From Amoebophrya sp. A120 (lineage: Eukaryota > Sar > Dinophyceae > Syndiniales > Amoebophryaceae): 64,000 nucleotides of DNA. The notes under the pieces are model-generated. The model was not told where the DNA came from. It ran no database searches and saw only the letters and a list, made by a program, of their open reading frames with translations. Numbering within the stretch: position 1 is the first letter of the stretch; every line of letters starts with the position of its first letter. The translations under genes were made by a program, and so were the position numbers. Location of the stretch: NCBI GenBank assembly GCA_905178155.1, contig CAJINV010000003.1:10793367-10857366 (forward strand). The letters are read 5' to 3'. Below, one piece after another: positions 13,301 to 23,572 of this stretch.

Positions 13301-15053
13301 CTATGTACGCCGAGGCCCTGTCCGCCGGTGTGGACACAAAACTGCTGCATGCCACTCACTATCCTCTGGAACAAGAGTTGCACTTCAAGTACCGTGCCGC
13401 TCGGAGTCATAAATTTCAATGCTAATAATTCATTGCATTTTTCCTGCGTCGTCATCTTCATTTTGATTTTTACGCTATTGTTGCAGCGCTCATAAACCAA
13501 ACAACTCGTCTTTGCTCAGCCAGAAAAAAACATCGCAGTCGTAAAACCGTTGTCATGTTTAACCGCCATTGATACTTGTGGCGCTACTTTTGCAATTCAT
13601 AGCCGACCGCTGAAGCCGGGCATGGGCAGCTGTATGAGAGTGCATAAGAACTCCCCCTCATCCCCCTCATTGTCATTTTTTGGAGCGCATTTCTAGCAAT
13701 CAAGACCACCTCACAAAAGAGGATCGTGGTGTCGCTTGGACTATGCGGCGGCCCTATGCGAATACGACCAAAAAGCCCACTTCGTGGCCACAGAGTTTGC
13801 ATTTTTTGGGCATTTTGCGTCACGAGCAATATAGGGAAGAAGAGATTGGAATCGGGCACCTCCACTCTCATAAGCTCTCCCGAGGTGCCAAAATACGACT
13901 TGGACGCCCGGTTTCGAAACCAGGCCATCCCGCTCTCGGCGGACGTCGCCTACCGAGTTAGCAACAACGCTCCGGACAAGCACAACCCGGACCTGCACAT
14001 CCACGGCATTGACTACGACCCGTACCTGCACTACTTGGACATGCTCGACCCGAACAAGGTGGGCTACAACGCCGACGAACCGCGGCAGGTAACCGACCCC
14101 TTGTTGGCGCGGTCCAAGCCGGTGCTGGAGCCCAATCTGTGGGGCCAGCTGGCCATCCAGTCCACCCCGTACGGGCACTTTGCGCAGGTGTGCGCCCAGG
14201 GCGCCGACTACAAAAAGGACCGCAACTTTGTCCCGGACGAGTCTGACAACGTGCCTGCGGCCGGGAAGCGCAAGACGCTACGCATAGCAAATACTGATGA
14301 ATCTCGGTCCTCTACTGAGTGAAGATAGACTCCCAGGCTACTTTTCATGGACACTTTGCATGACCTCCCGTGTTCATGTGCTTGACGTTTGTGAAGATGT
14401 ATGCCCTAGCATGATCAGAGACTTCCTGAGGGCTCCTTTTTTTTACCTATAGTCCCGCAGGAGGAATGCCATCTCCGCGTAGCAAAAACTGGATCTCTTG
14501 GTGCTCACGCAATACAGGTTCATTCTTTACAAACAGAATCCAAAGTAGCCGCGACCAGCAACGCACCATTCAGTCACAATCTTCAATACCCCGTCGACGA
14601 GGACATCATATTTGTTTTTGCAATGGATACACACGGTTCACGCGCAATGATGTGGGGATCCTGAAAGGCGAGGTGGCCAAGCGCGGTGAATCCATTCTGA
14701 ACAAGACCGACGTCGTATGAAAGTGCACAACTCCCCTTCCCCTCTGTCATGCAAAATCCCAAATCCACTCTTTGCCTGTTAGCACTGTTTGCATGACAGA
14801 TTCCGGAATCCAAAACACCACTACAACAATTCTCTAGGAATTTGCCATGCAAAAGCTGCATCTTTGCCAGCGCTATTGTCTTGCTGTTCATGCTCAATGA
14901 GTGAATGAATGAGGGGAGAGGGAGTTGCGCACTCTCATACGTCGGGGCCAGCAACGCAGCACCAAACCAGGACCACTTCACATACGAAAAAGGAACGCGG
15001 GTGGTGGATGGCGAATTCCCCCTCGGTAAAATGATGCTGCCGCACAAACACTA
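10348..15053 (+). CDS. Large unrecognised gene broken by at least eight introner-like introns
   Basis: Exons: 10348-10413, 10844-10880, 11234-11368, 11665-11724, 12053-12110, 12423-12493, 12675-12956, 13229 to about 13404, about 13604-13632, 13873 to about 14273, about 14643-14715 and 14940-15053 (TAA). About 490 codons in all. The intron 11369-11664 is ordinary GT-AG; most others coincide with terminal-inverted-repeat elements. Joining across elements gives continuous protein, for example FERLLNSCVGSDEVILRGQV, EKVFENVQQQLDTIMNPPSR and ARAQYQGSLKPVVAKSSSSS. The N-terminal third has a proline run (DELPPPPPRTAP) and a charged coiled-coil-like stretch. The C-terminal half is richer in D, P and Y (HIHGIDYDPYLHYLDMLDP). 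No domain is recognised. The start MTASSPSTASGG follows TCCAATC. Existence of the gene is well supported; its function is unknown. Confidence 0.75.
10414..10843. mobile_element. Introner-like element, family A (copy 2)
   Basis: Ends TATGGGAGTGTCGGGC and, reverse-complemented, TATGGGAGTGTCAGGCTC, both followed by AAATCGACA(A/G)AGTT; the inverted repeats are strong. Flanks TCGTC and GTGAT do not match, so the target duplication has decayed or the ends are slightly off. It is the longest copy (430 bp), inside the first intron of the gene starting at 10348. Confidence 0.75.
10881..11233. mobile_element. Introner-like element, family C
   Basis: The left end TATTGTGAGGAAAAGTCCCC and the right end, reverse-complemented TATCAAGATAAAAAGTCCCC, are inverted repeats, flanked by a perfect 5-bp duplication GACGA (10876-10880 and 11234-11238). 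Exact removal joins ATG GAC GA to G CTG CCA, reading QMDELPPPPP. A GT-AG alternative (GTGAGG to the AG at 11239) also keeps frame with slightly different residues. 353 bp. Confidence 0.85.
11725..12052. mobile_element. Introner-like element, family F
   Basis: Ends TATGCATTGCGAATATGATG and, reverse-complemented, TATCAAATGCAAATGTGTCA share the inner block CTGGGTC. The flanking 5-bp duplication GTGTG is perfect (11720-11724, 12053-12057). Exact removal reads NSCVGSDEVILRG. The GT at GTGT|GTATGC with the AG at the end of GTGTGGGCAG also restores frame. 328 bp. Confidence 0.85.
12111..12422. mobile_element. Introner-like element, family E (copy 1)
   Basis: Ends TATCATGTGTAAAAACGTGC and, reverse-complemented, TATCCTGAGTAAAAGCCGCA run into a shared CCCACCCC block. 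Flanks CAGCA (12106-12110 and 12423-12427) match perfectly. Exact removal gives MLRQQHNMVARKVG. 312 bp. Confidence 0.85.
12494..12674. mobile_element. Introner-like element, family G (copy 1)
   Basis: Ends TATTCATTGCAAAAGTATCG and, reverse-complemented, TATCAATTGCAAAGGTGCCG. The flanking duplication GAGAA is perfect (12489-12493, 12675-12679). Exact removal reads KVFENVQQQLDT. A canonical intron from the internal GTATCG to the terminal ATAG also keeps frame. 181 bp. Confidence 0.85.
12957..13228. mobile_element. Introner-like element, family H
   Basis: Ends TATCTTCTTGCAAAAACACC and, reverse-complemented, TATGCAAGAAAAAAAAAACACC. Flanks TGAAA (12952-12956) and AGAAA (13229-13233) match 4 of 5. 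Exact removal reads QGSLKPVVAKSS. 272 bp. Confidence 0.7.
13404..13603. mobile_element. Probable introner-like intron with only one clear end (family G type)
   Basis: The right end, reverse-complemented, reads TATGAATTGCAAAAGTAGCG, matching family G, with GCCGA following. The left end near 13404 (after GCCGC) has no clear matching repeat. Frame continuity between the exons ending KYRAA and beginning RPLKPGMGS supports an intron here, but the left end may have decayed. Confidence 0.45.
13633..13872. mobile_element. Introner-like element, family B (copy 1)
   Basis: The left end is TATGAGAGTGCATAAGAACT and the right end, reverse-complemented, TATGAGAGTGGAGGTGCC. Flanks AGCTG (13628-13632) and AGCTC (13873-13877) match 4 of 5. 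Exact removal joins GGC AGC to TCT CCC GAG and reads PGMGSSPEVPKYD. 240 bp. Confidence 0.8.
14274..14642. other. Intron with flanking CGCAA repeat, element ends not recognised
   Basis: CGCAA occurs at 14269-14273 and 14643-14647. Deleting the interval plus one copy gives AAGKRNDVGILKGEVAK, a smooth reading. No terminal inverted repeat is visible, so this may be an old introner or an unrelated intron. Confidence 0.45.
14716..14939. mobile_element. Introner-like element, family B (copy 2)
   Basis: Ends TATGAAAGTGCACAACTCCC and, reverse-complemented, TATGAGAGTGCGCAACTCCC. The flanking duplication CGTCG is perfect (14711-14715, 14940-14944). Exact removal joins GAC GTC to GGG GCC AGC, reading NKTDVGASNAAPNQ. 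224 bp. This is the cleanest B copy. Confidence 0.9.
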
Positions 15054-17373
15054 ACGAAATGCGCGACAAATAAGTATGATTTAAGTAAGTACTTCTACTA
15101 CGCTGTTGATAAAAGGTAAAGGAGAAAGAACGTCGACCTCAGCTTGAACTTGTTGCGGTGATGTGGCCGCAGAGTCAACGCTTTTCACCTCGAACCTGAG
15201 ACGTTCAACCTATCAACGATAAATGAGTTGAGATAATGCATTCAAATAAAGGACGCAGCTGTAGTTCGCAAATAAAATGGGAGGAGATCCACGACCCAAA
15301 TGAGACCTCTATCCTAGAGCCTCTGTGATGCAACCTTCAAAACCTTACCTAGAGTACCTTTGATTTTACAGAATTAAATGCTCGCCGCAGATATGCTAAT
15401 TTAGTTTAACATACACTTTTGATATTACGCTTGGTAATATGAAGATTACGACGATAAAGAAAATCAGGCGCGTCCTCGAGACCGACGTTCTTGTGCAAGT
15501 ACTTAGAGCTACCGCTAGCGCTCGCAGCTTGTATGCCATTCTCTCTGGCAACGCGTGCTGAAATGATCGAAAAGGACGGACGAAAGATAAAATTTCGTTC
15601 GCAGATGCACCACGAAAGATCAGACGCAAGCGCGATTGATATGTATACTACGAGCACAAAACTCCTGGTGCTGAGAATTCGATGGTAAATCTGGACGGAG
15701 AAGAAGGAAGAGGCGACGGAGCTTCTCTGCTCGTGATCGTGTTCAGTTTGGCTTTTTTTGTTCGTGCTCGCCTCGAGAATGAGAAACGAAAGACACAAAC
15801 GAAGAGGCGGTACAGAAGAACAAGCCAAATGCTACAGCGTAAAGGTAAATTTAGAAAATGCACTACTTACAAATACAATTTCGATTTTTACAAATGAAGG
15901 ATGAAAACGGACGAGAGATGACGATCTCAACACTCGTGCGCATTTGTACTGCACGTAAACTACGGTGCAGTGAAGTCGAAAAAAATAGTACTCGTGATCG
16001 ATTCTCGGAACTACTCGATGAGCATCTTCATCTCTCTGAGCAGTAGAAAGCCACACCCGAAGTAAATCAATGCGCAGCCTGCTCCTGGCGTGTATGTTGC
16101 AAGTGTCTAGCTCGTTTTGATATCCAGCGATTGTCGCCTGCTGAGAAACCAGTCGCCAGCTACGGAAGACGAAGATTAGATAGTACGTTAGGCATTACCT
16201 CGCTCGCCTTGAGTTGAAGGAGCGGCCGCCGACTGATTAAATATTCAGTAGCGATACCTTTCGTCGCAAAGACATCAGGCAAGAACAAGAAGTTGAATGC
16301 TTTCCCCGAAAATGCAACAGCGACCTCCAAGCTTTTGCTCGCGCGACAAAATAAATACACTACTTTACAAAACGATTTTTCTGATCAATTTTAACAAGGA
16401 AGTGCTACTAGTTTCATCCAGAGCTGCTTTTCTCGTTTCAGTCATTCACCCATCTGTACCTGTTTAAACTTTGATCTCTCGCCATAGTTGTCTATGATGT
16501 TTCTTGACAAATATCGGCAACTGGAGCTGTGGCTGTCTAATGAGTGTATGTTCAGAAAAAAGACGGCCAGTATTTACCATGTTCGCACTCCCAAAGCTGA
16601 ATTTTTTTCATAGGATAGTATAAAAGCAAAGAAGTGCAAAAGTCAAGAGATCTCTATACACTTGCGTGATGAATCCTGATCACAGTAATTGTCAATGAAA
16701 CAGAAGTATCAACATGGCAAAAATGAAATTTGGCGACAAGGACGATTGCCGAGCCGCAAAGAATAGCAGGTGACGACTCCCGGCAGCACCTTCCCAGTCG
16801 ACAAAGCAAGGCATTCTTGAGTCAGAAGTTCTGTTTCATTCATAACCTCCTGCAAAGCAACTGCCCAAGTAGTTTAATCACAACCGCTCGACTAGTTTTT
16901 TTAATGGAGATGCATAGTCGGAGAGAAGAAGAAAAGTAGCATCCAGCCTTTCGCAACAACAGCAGAAACTACCAAGAAACTCAAAGTGAACAACTCCAAC
17001 AAATTACAAGCAGCAGGCCTGCAACGTCCTTGGCTGAGGGTGTGGTGGCTGAACTTTCAAGGAACCACAGGAGCGTCTAATTCCTACCCCAGTCTTGAAG
17101 CGAACTCCAGCTTTTTGGTCGTCCACTTTCCTTTTCATCCGCCACCGCATGACTTTGACTGTAGCAAGCCCGAGGACGACTACAGCACCACGACATCAGC
17201 ACTAGTAGAAACAACAGAAAAGTAAACACCAGGCGACCAGCACCACGACCGCTTCTTTACGTGGTACAAGAAGCAACAAGAAGACCACAACCACGACGTG
17301 AAGTTTTTCGACTTCGTCCACTCGTAGCTCGCTGGAATCTACAACAGCCAAGAAAAGAAAAGCTTTTGACAAC
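15054..17373. other. No supported gene; leader region of the phosphatase gene
   Basis: Short overlapping frames on both strands, mostly AT-rich, with no motif or splice pattern I trust. The last ~400 bases are A-rich and C-rich without in-frame extension of the phosphatase and are probably its 5' leader. Confidence 0.4.
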
Positions 17374-19047
17374 ATGAATGTGACAGAGCTTGATCGGCAG
17401 ATCGAGCAACTGAGGCGATGCGAGTACATCCGGGAGGCGGAAGTGAAGATCTTGTGCACGAAGGCGCGCGAGATTTTGGTAGAGGAGTCGAACGTCCAAC
17501 GCATCGAGGCACCCGTGACCATATGTGGAGACATACATGGACAGTTTTACGACCTCCTGGAGCTGCTCCGCGTGGGTGGAAACTGCCCCGAAACCAGCTA
17601 TCTCTTCATGGGCGACTTCGTAGACAGGGGGTATAAATAAGAGGACTGCTTTTGTTTATAGTTATACATTGTATTTTTAACCTCCGAAAAAGTTTTTACA
17701 GCGTTGTAGATGCTTCATGCAATGCTAGTACTACGCAGAAGCTTGTCTTTCGGCCCTTTATGGTCATAATGGCTTGGAGAACGACGACGATCACGAAAGA
17801 CAAAAATGCCACTGTTGGATGTTGTTGATATCGGAAAAGTAGGTAATCATTCCTCCTGCTTAACAATAACATTCTTAGTATAGAAATATCTTCGACAGAT
17901 TCATGTTGTACTTGTATCTGAGTCAGATCTTGTTCAAGTTCATCAAGATATGACTCATCAGGTTTTATTCGGTTGAAACGTTCCTACTTCTCCTGGCCCT
18001 GAAGGTCAGGTATCCGGAGCGAATGTTTCTAATCCGGGGCAATCATGAATCGCGACAGATTACACAAGTGTTACGCGAGTGGACATCGATTCTTTTGCCC
18101 GTCCCCCTTGGTTCTTGAATCGCAAGATCATGAGTAGCAGCGAAAATAACGACCTGATAAATGATCATGCAGGCTCTGCATGAGAAGTCCATGTACGGAA
18201 TGTAGATAGTGCGATTTCCTCACCTTTTCGAATTCTATCAATATCTGTTTTTGTAATGCAGGCGCTGCCACATCCAAGTGCAAGAGCGGTATTTCCATTT
18301 TATATGTTGATCTTCGGCAAAGGACAAAATGAAAATGAGAGGAGGACCACGGGGTGGGGTAGTTTTGCAGTCGCATACGCGTACGGCTTCTACGATGAGT
18401 GCTTGCGAAAGTACGGCTCCGTGAACGTATGGCGGTACTGCACGGAGATTTTCGACTACCTCGCGCTCTCCGCCCTGATCGAGGACAAGGTGTTCTGCGT
18501 GCACGGTGGTCTGTCGCCCCTGATCTCCAACCTGGACGAGATCCGTGCCATCGACCGTAAATGCGAGGTGCCGCACGAAGGGGCGATGTGCGACCTTCTG
18601 TGGTCCGACCCCGAGGACTGCAACGGGTGGGGCCTGAGTCCCCGAGGGGCCGGCTACCTCTTCGGCGGCGACGTCGTCCGGCAATTTAACCAGGTAAACG
18701 ACATCCAGCTGATTGCAAGGGCCCACCAACTCGTTATGGAGGGGTACAAATGGATGTTCACCGGACCGCTCCCCGTGATGAACAAAAATAAAAGCAGCAA
18801 CAACGACGAAAAGGAAAACGACGGCGACGACAAAATGAACGGCATCGCGCCCCCCGCGGCGAGTGAGAACAAGAGCGGCCTCGTCACAGTATGGTCCGCT
18901 CCCAATTACTGCTACCGCTGCGGGAATATCGCGAGTATTCTGGAGTTCGACGAGTCTTTGAATCAAACCTTCAAGACCTTCGACGCAGCGCCAGCAGAAT
19001 CTCGCGGCGTCCCAGCGAAAAAAATTGCCCCTGAGTACTTCTTGTGA
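17374..19047 (+). CDS. PPP4C: Serine/threonine protein phosphatase 4 catalytic subunit
   Basis: Three exons: 17374-17630, 17962 to about 18068, and about 18371-19047 (TGA), about 346 codons. PPP-family metal and catalytic motifs appear in order: [25 protein letters not shown] and [11 protein letters not shown]. The N-terminus ([14 protein letters not shown]) and the [12 protein letters not shown] segment match PP4 more closely than PP2A or PP6. The C-terminus YFL is that of the methylated PP2A/PP4 tails. Odd points: a low-complexity insertion of about 40 residues rich in N, K, D and E follows GYKWMF, where relatives have a few residues. The second intron also has no GT-AG pair that exactly gives the conserved ITQVYGF join; CAAG|TG...CAG|TC keeps frame but adds residues. 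Intron 1 is canonical. The enzyme dephosphorylates Ser/Thr in nucleus, cytoplasm and centrosome (family knowledge). Confidence 0.93.
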
Positions 19048-21526
19048 GCTACCCGTAATGAAGTAGAAGAGAAGCTGGCCGCCTCTCCGCATCTTGTGCT
19101 AGCTTCATTCATACGACCGACGTGTGTTGCAAGTAGTATTTAAATAATATGAATTAAATTGATAGATATTAGATAAATCCTTGAGAACCAAGACACAGCG
19201 GAAGTAGGATGGCTGGCAAGACGTGCACTGTAGGCCTCGCCTGCGGCCGCACTAAAATTTTTTTTTTGCTCCCTCTCTAGCTCCCTGACCAAATAAACGA
19301 AAAGCTCGTAGCCTTGAATGTTATTACCCCCCGAAAGCAAGAGGTGGCTGTTGGCGACAAGATAAAAAATATGATATCGTACTGACACTGAGTACGCGAA
19401 CACGCACAAAAAAAAGCCCACCAAGTAGCACCATTGTTCCTGCTGATGATAGTTGCAAATACGGAAACGCAAAGGCAAAAATGTACATAGAGGAACCTGG
19501 TAGAGGTACGAAGTACTCGCTGTCGTAGCACTAGCTTCTGCGTCGCAATACTTACAAGAAGAACATAAAGAAACTCGCTGGGGCCCGGACGTGATAGATA
19601 AGTACGCAACTACTAGTACGAGTAGGGATCTTCACGTAAAGATGACGCTACCAATGCAACAGGAGGGAGCCGCAGCGATATGACTGCAACGTACATCACC
19701 CGTCCAGGAGCTCAGGCATGTCCACTAGCGGTACCGATGGACCCCCCCGGCTAAAATGAAACGCACCTACTTGCTACTTGTAGCTCTATGATCATCAGCA
19801 AAAATATAAAGGGCAAAGACCGTCGGCGCCAGTGTTGCATCCCAGCCTGGGTAGCAAGCCGAGTTGATGTCGTGGTCAAGTTCTAGTTGCTGGGAGAAAG
19901 ATCTTCTTCCGACGTACTGACACTGACAGCAAGTGCTGTTCTCGAAGGAATGCGATTGCAAACGTGAACTGACCAGCCAGATGGATTGCAGGTCGGTCCA
20001 CCAGGTGGTACCTTTTTTTTACCAAATGATATATCCTCCTTGGTCTGTATGTGTATCGCCATCGGTTTTTTCTTTCGTGTCCTTGTGCTTAGTAGAGTTT
20101 CTCCTTTTTTGCTGCGAGTGACTTCTGACGTTGCCCGGCAGTGGAAGGACCGGGTCGAGGAGCTACAAAAGTAAAGAGAGCAAAAAAAACCATTTGAACC
20201 AAGAAAGCGTAAATGGGGTCGAGACCCGTCTGCATAGTCTTTGACTTTGTGGAATAGTCTTTGTGGAATAGTCTTTGCTTGAGCTTGTTTATTTTGGAAC
20301 TTCACTTCACTATTTTTTATATTTACCTCGACGTAGCACGAGCCATAAAAGGCTTGCCGGTACTACATATAGGATTGAGTTGGTGCTTACTTCTTTTCTT
20401 TCATGCGTCTTATTGTTATAATTCACAGGTTGTAGATGTAGTTATACGAGCCACGTATGCTCCGCCTGTGTAAGTGTGAAACAAAGTAGTTCAATTGTTC
20501 CGCTAGACCGAAGAACAAAAAAAGAGCCAGATGGACAGGAGCTCAAAAATAAAAAACGAAAAGCCAGGGACAGAAGCAGCTCCGCCCCGTTTGCAGTTGT
20601 GGTTGTAAGCAGATCTTGATTGCGATCGCAAGCAGTTTTTGCGGTTGTGAGGCGTATGCGCGCCTGTGCTAACAACTGTGAGCAGTTGTTGTGGCTGGAG
20701 TGGTTTTTGCGCCACTTTTCTGCATACCGCGGCTGTCATTCTTCGTGCCAAACTATAGGTAGGTCTCCACAGGCGAGAAGAGTCCCTTGCTTTTCCACCC
20801 GATGCAGGCACTGAGTGCCGAGATCGTTACGCTTAGGCTTGTTTGCTTCCCGCCAGCTCTTCAAGACTTTGAAAACCTGGGGCGTCGTTCTTCCTTCCAG
20901 CGCCGCGCGCGCTTTTTTCAGCCAGCTTTGACGACCCTGCCTCCTATTTTTGTTGACTGTCGAATTCAAAAGGTTTGCAAGTTCTGCTGTTGGCCCTCAT
21001 CTTCAAGCTTTGCCTCTTCTTTTGCTTTCAACTTTCATTTTTTCGCTTTAGCCTTTACGTTTAGCTTTTACCCGTAGCTTAGTTTTTAGCTTCTACTTTT
21101 GGTTTTACCTTTTAGATTTCTTTTTTAGTTTTTCCTTTTAGTTTTTACTTTTTTTTTTGGCTTTTGCCATTGCCTCGAAGTTGCGGAGTAATTGTTTGGC
21201 CATCACGACTTTAGTGTTAGCAAGGGATAGATTGTTGCAACTCTCTTGATGGTAAGAGGCCAGCACCGCCGCCGCGCCATGAAATGAAATGAAATGCACG
21301 TAGCCACTTTGGATCAAGCTTCGGCGGCGCCGTGGTAGCCGCGTGCTCGAGGGTGGTGGTGCGATTCTGCGTCTGTAAGAATATCTTTTGCAGTGGCAAG
21401 CGTACGACTTTTCCATGAAGATCCTCTTTAGTAGTTGCATTTCTGGCACTGCCGCGGCGCACCTGGGCGGTCTGCATTCGTCTAAGGGAGATCGCGGCGC
21501 GACGGGTGCAACTCGTTTAGACCGCC
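19048..21526. other. No supported gene; T-rich low-complexity tract at the end
   Basis: A short frame ending at 20174 (SDVARQWKDRVEELQK) could be a terminal exon, but nothing upstream joins to it convincingly. About 21010-21170 is a T-rich tract made of variants of TTTTAGCTTTTAC. No inverted repeats were seen. Confidence 0.35.
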
Positions 21527-23037
21527 ATGCAGGCTGGACGCGGTCGGGCGCGGAGGTCGAGGCCGCGGCGAAGTTTTTCTTTGTCACACGGTTCAGCAAT
21601 TTTTTTTGGAGCACCGAGGAATTTCCTACGACCCTCGGCTGGAAAGTCCCAATTCCTGGCAGAACTGGAAAGTTGTGATCTCGCCGAGCCGCCCGGGGGT
21701 TTTAAGGAAAATCCTCCTTTGGCCCCCCTCTCCGCGGCCGACTGCGTGCGGACGCCCCAACTCCGGCATCTCTTCCAGGAGAGCCTGATTTCCCAGCCCC
21801 GGACCGTCGTGGACTTCACATATTTCGGGGCGGCGAGTCGCGACGCGTTGGAGATTCGGATGCAGGAGTTGAAGGACCAGGTCGATCTTTTTGTGATCGT
21901 CGAGGCCGACGTCGACCACCGAGGGATGCAGGTCCGGAATGACATCTGGCCGGAGGTTTTGTCCAAACAAGCGGCTTTTCGGGAGTTTTCTGATCGCGTG
22001 CTGCATCTACCGCTGCACTACACGGGGTCCCGTCTGAACGGCACAGACAACGCGACCCAGTTAGACAGCGCGCCGGTCAGTTTTGCGATCGAGGCTTGGA
22101 TGGCGCAAGAGGGCTCCCGCCAATTGCACACAAAGCTGCAGAAGCGGTTTTTTTCTTCCCCAGTCCGTGAGAACAGCGAGGGCAGCGCCCTCCAAGATGC
22201 TTCTGAAGAGACAAAATCAGATTCGGAAAGAGAAACTGTCCAAAAGTTGCAATTTGTTTCAAACAATACAAGAACATTGCTGCCACCGCAGCAGCCAACT
22301 GTGGACTCGCGGGCGCTGCTGGTGCTGACTGCGCACACTGACGAGACCCCAAGTCGCGAGGTGGTGCAATTGGTGCGCAATTGCAAATTTCGGGGGGAGA
22401 AGCTTGAAGAACATTTTCCGTTGCACACTGCGTCACTCATGGTCCAGAATTTGGTCGACCAAGCCTTTCGTACCGATTTTCCTGCCAATCCGGCATTCCC
22501 CTACGAATATTCGCAGCCTACTTTTGCGCTTTTTCACCCTGCTAAAATCGAGGACGCGGGCGGGGCCACAGAAACTCCTACAGCACCAAGCGGGCCGTCT
22601 GAGCGCAAAGCCGAGCTTGATACGTTCGGACGCGTCGCGAATGTGCCCCCGGAAAAAACCATTTACGGGGGGGCGCATATGACCGGCTACCCTTTTCCCG
22701 CGGCTTTTTTTCTGAAAATGTTGCAGTGCACCGAGTGCAGGGGGGGCGCCCATGGCGTGATCTGCACGAGGCGATTCGCCAGGGCTGCGCCAGTGGAAGT
22801 CGTATTACGAGGGTTGCGGAAGCAATCAAGACCGAACTGACCGCGAAGCAGGTGGCCTCAGCGGGTTGGGAGACGCGGTTTGCGGATCCGGCGGAATTGG
22901 TGCAATCCGACCAGAGTAAAACCTACGAAGAGATGTTTCACCTGCCGGAGTACTTTACTGCGAACAAGAAGCGGTTCCCCGCGTGGTTCGGAAAACACCA
23001 GGACCGTCGTGCGTTCATTGCGTGCCCACTAGTCTGA
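21527..23037 (+). CDS. GT17-like glycosyltransferase, with a frame break at a run of seven G
   Basis: A long intronless frame runs from ATG 21527. It contains VVDFTYFGAASRDALEIRMQ, then QELKDQVDLFVIVEADVDHR. This resembles the start of the GT17 catalytic region (N-acetylglucosaminyltransferase III-type), where a short strand is followed by a leucine-rich helix and VDxFVIVEA. The frame is conserved to about 22740 and then runs into a non-homologous tail ending at 22840. The frame one base behind continues coding to TGA 23037 (GRPWRDLHEAIRQGC and later MFHLPEYFTANKKRFPAWFG). The switch falls at GGGGGGG (22740-22746), so the cause could be a sequencing or assembly indel, a pseudogene or slippage. 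The precise start and whether the N-terminus holds a membrane anchor are uncertain. The middle has a variable, serine-rich insertion. Family call is moderate. Confidence 0.6.
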
Positions 23038-23369
23038 GAATCAGATCAGGATTGACACCAAGAGACTTCTAGCGCAACAAAGCGCTATCAATTACGAGCC
23101 AAATGCCACGGGTCCCATCACACCATTCACGGGTCCGGCAGTGCCCCCACGATGATTGACGAGGCGTTGCTGCACCAGATGTTTTTTTATGGGGTGAAGC
23201 CAACATGCGTGCGAATGCGAAACCACAAAGAAGAATCCGAAACATGTTTCTTGAGTCAATTTCAAACCGTAACCCTAACCGATACCAGCATGTTCCTTCC
23301 TCCTGCACTAAAATTACAACGTCCATAATGGGCGATGTGAAACAAGACTGGAGCTTGACAGAGCTTCGG

Positions 23370-23438
23370 GCCGAATAAACAAAAGTGCTCTTCAAGAGCA
23401 CTTTTGTTTATTCGGCTACTCGCAAGACTTGCGAGTAG
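23370..23438. repeat. Two adjacent perfect hairpins
   Basis: 23370-23416 is a 47-base palindrome: the arm GCCGAATAAACAAAAGTGCTC and its exact complement are separated by about five bases. It is followed at once by CTACTCGCAAGACTTGCGAGTAG (23416-23438), a second near-perfect palindrome. This could be a transcript-end hairpin of the preceding gene or a small fold-back element. Confidence 0.8.
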
Positions 23439-23494
23439 AAAAAGCGAAAGCGATTTTCGAGGCTTTCTTTTCATTATCCACAAAATGAACCTCA

Positions 23495-23572
23495 GGAGGT
23501 GCGTGCTTATTTTTTGGAGGTGCGTGCTTATTTTCGAAGAAATTTTGGAGGTGCGTGCTTATTTTCGAAGAA
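23495..23572 (+). repeat. Three copies of GGAGGTGCGTGCTTATTTT
   Basis: Copies start at about 23495, 23516 and 23547; the last two are also followed by the same CGAAGAAA tail. The spacing is irregular, so this is not a simple tandem array. Confidence 0.75.

Noticed and set aside
18238-19092. 284-codon open frame on the minus strand
   Set aside because: It lies opposite the PP4 catalytic exon, whose protein is conserved. The antisense frame is open because of codon bias.
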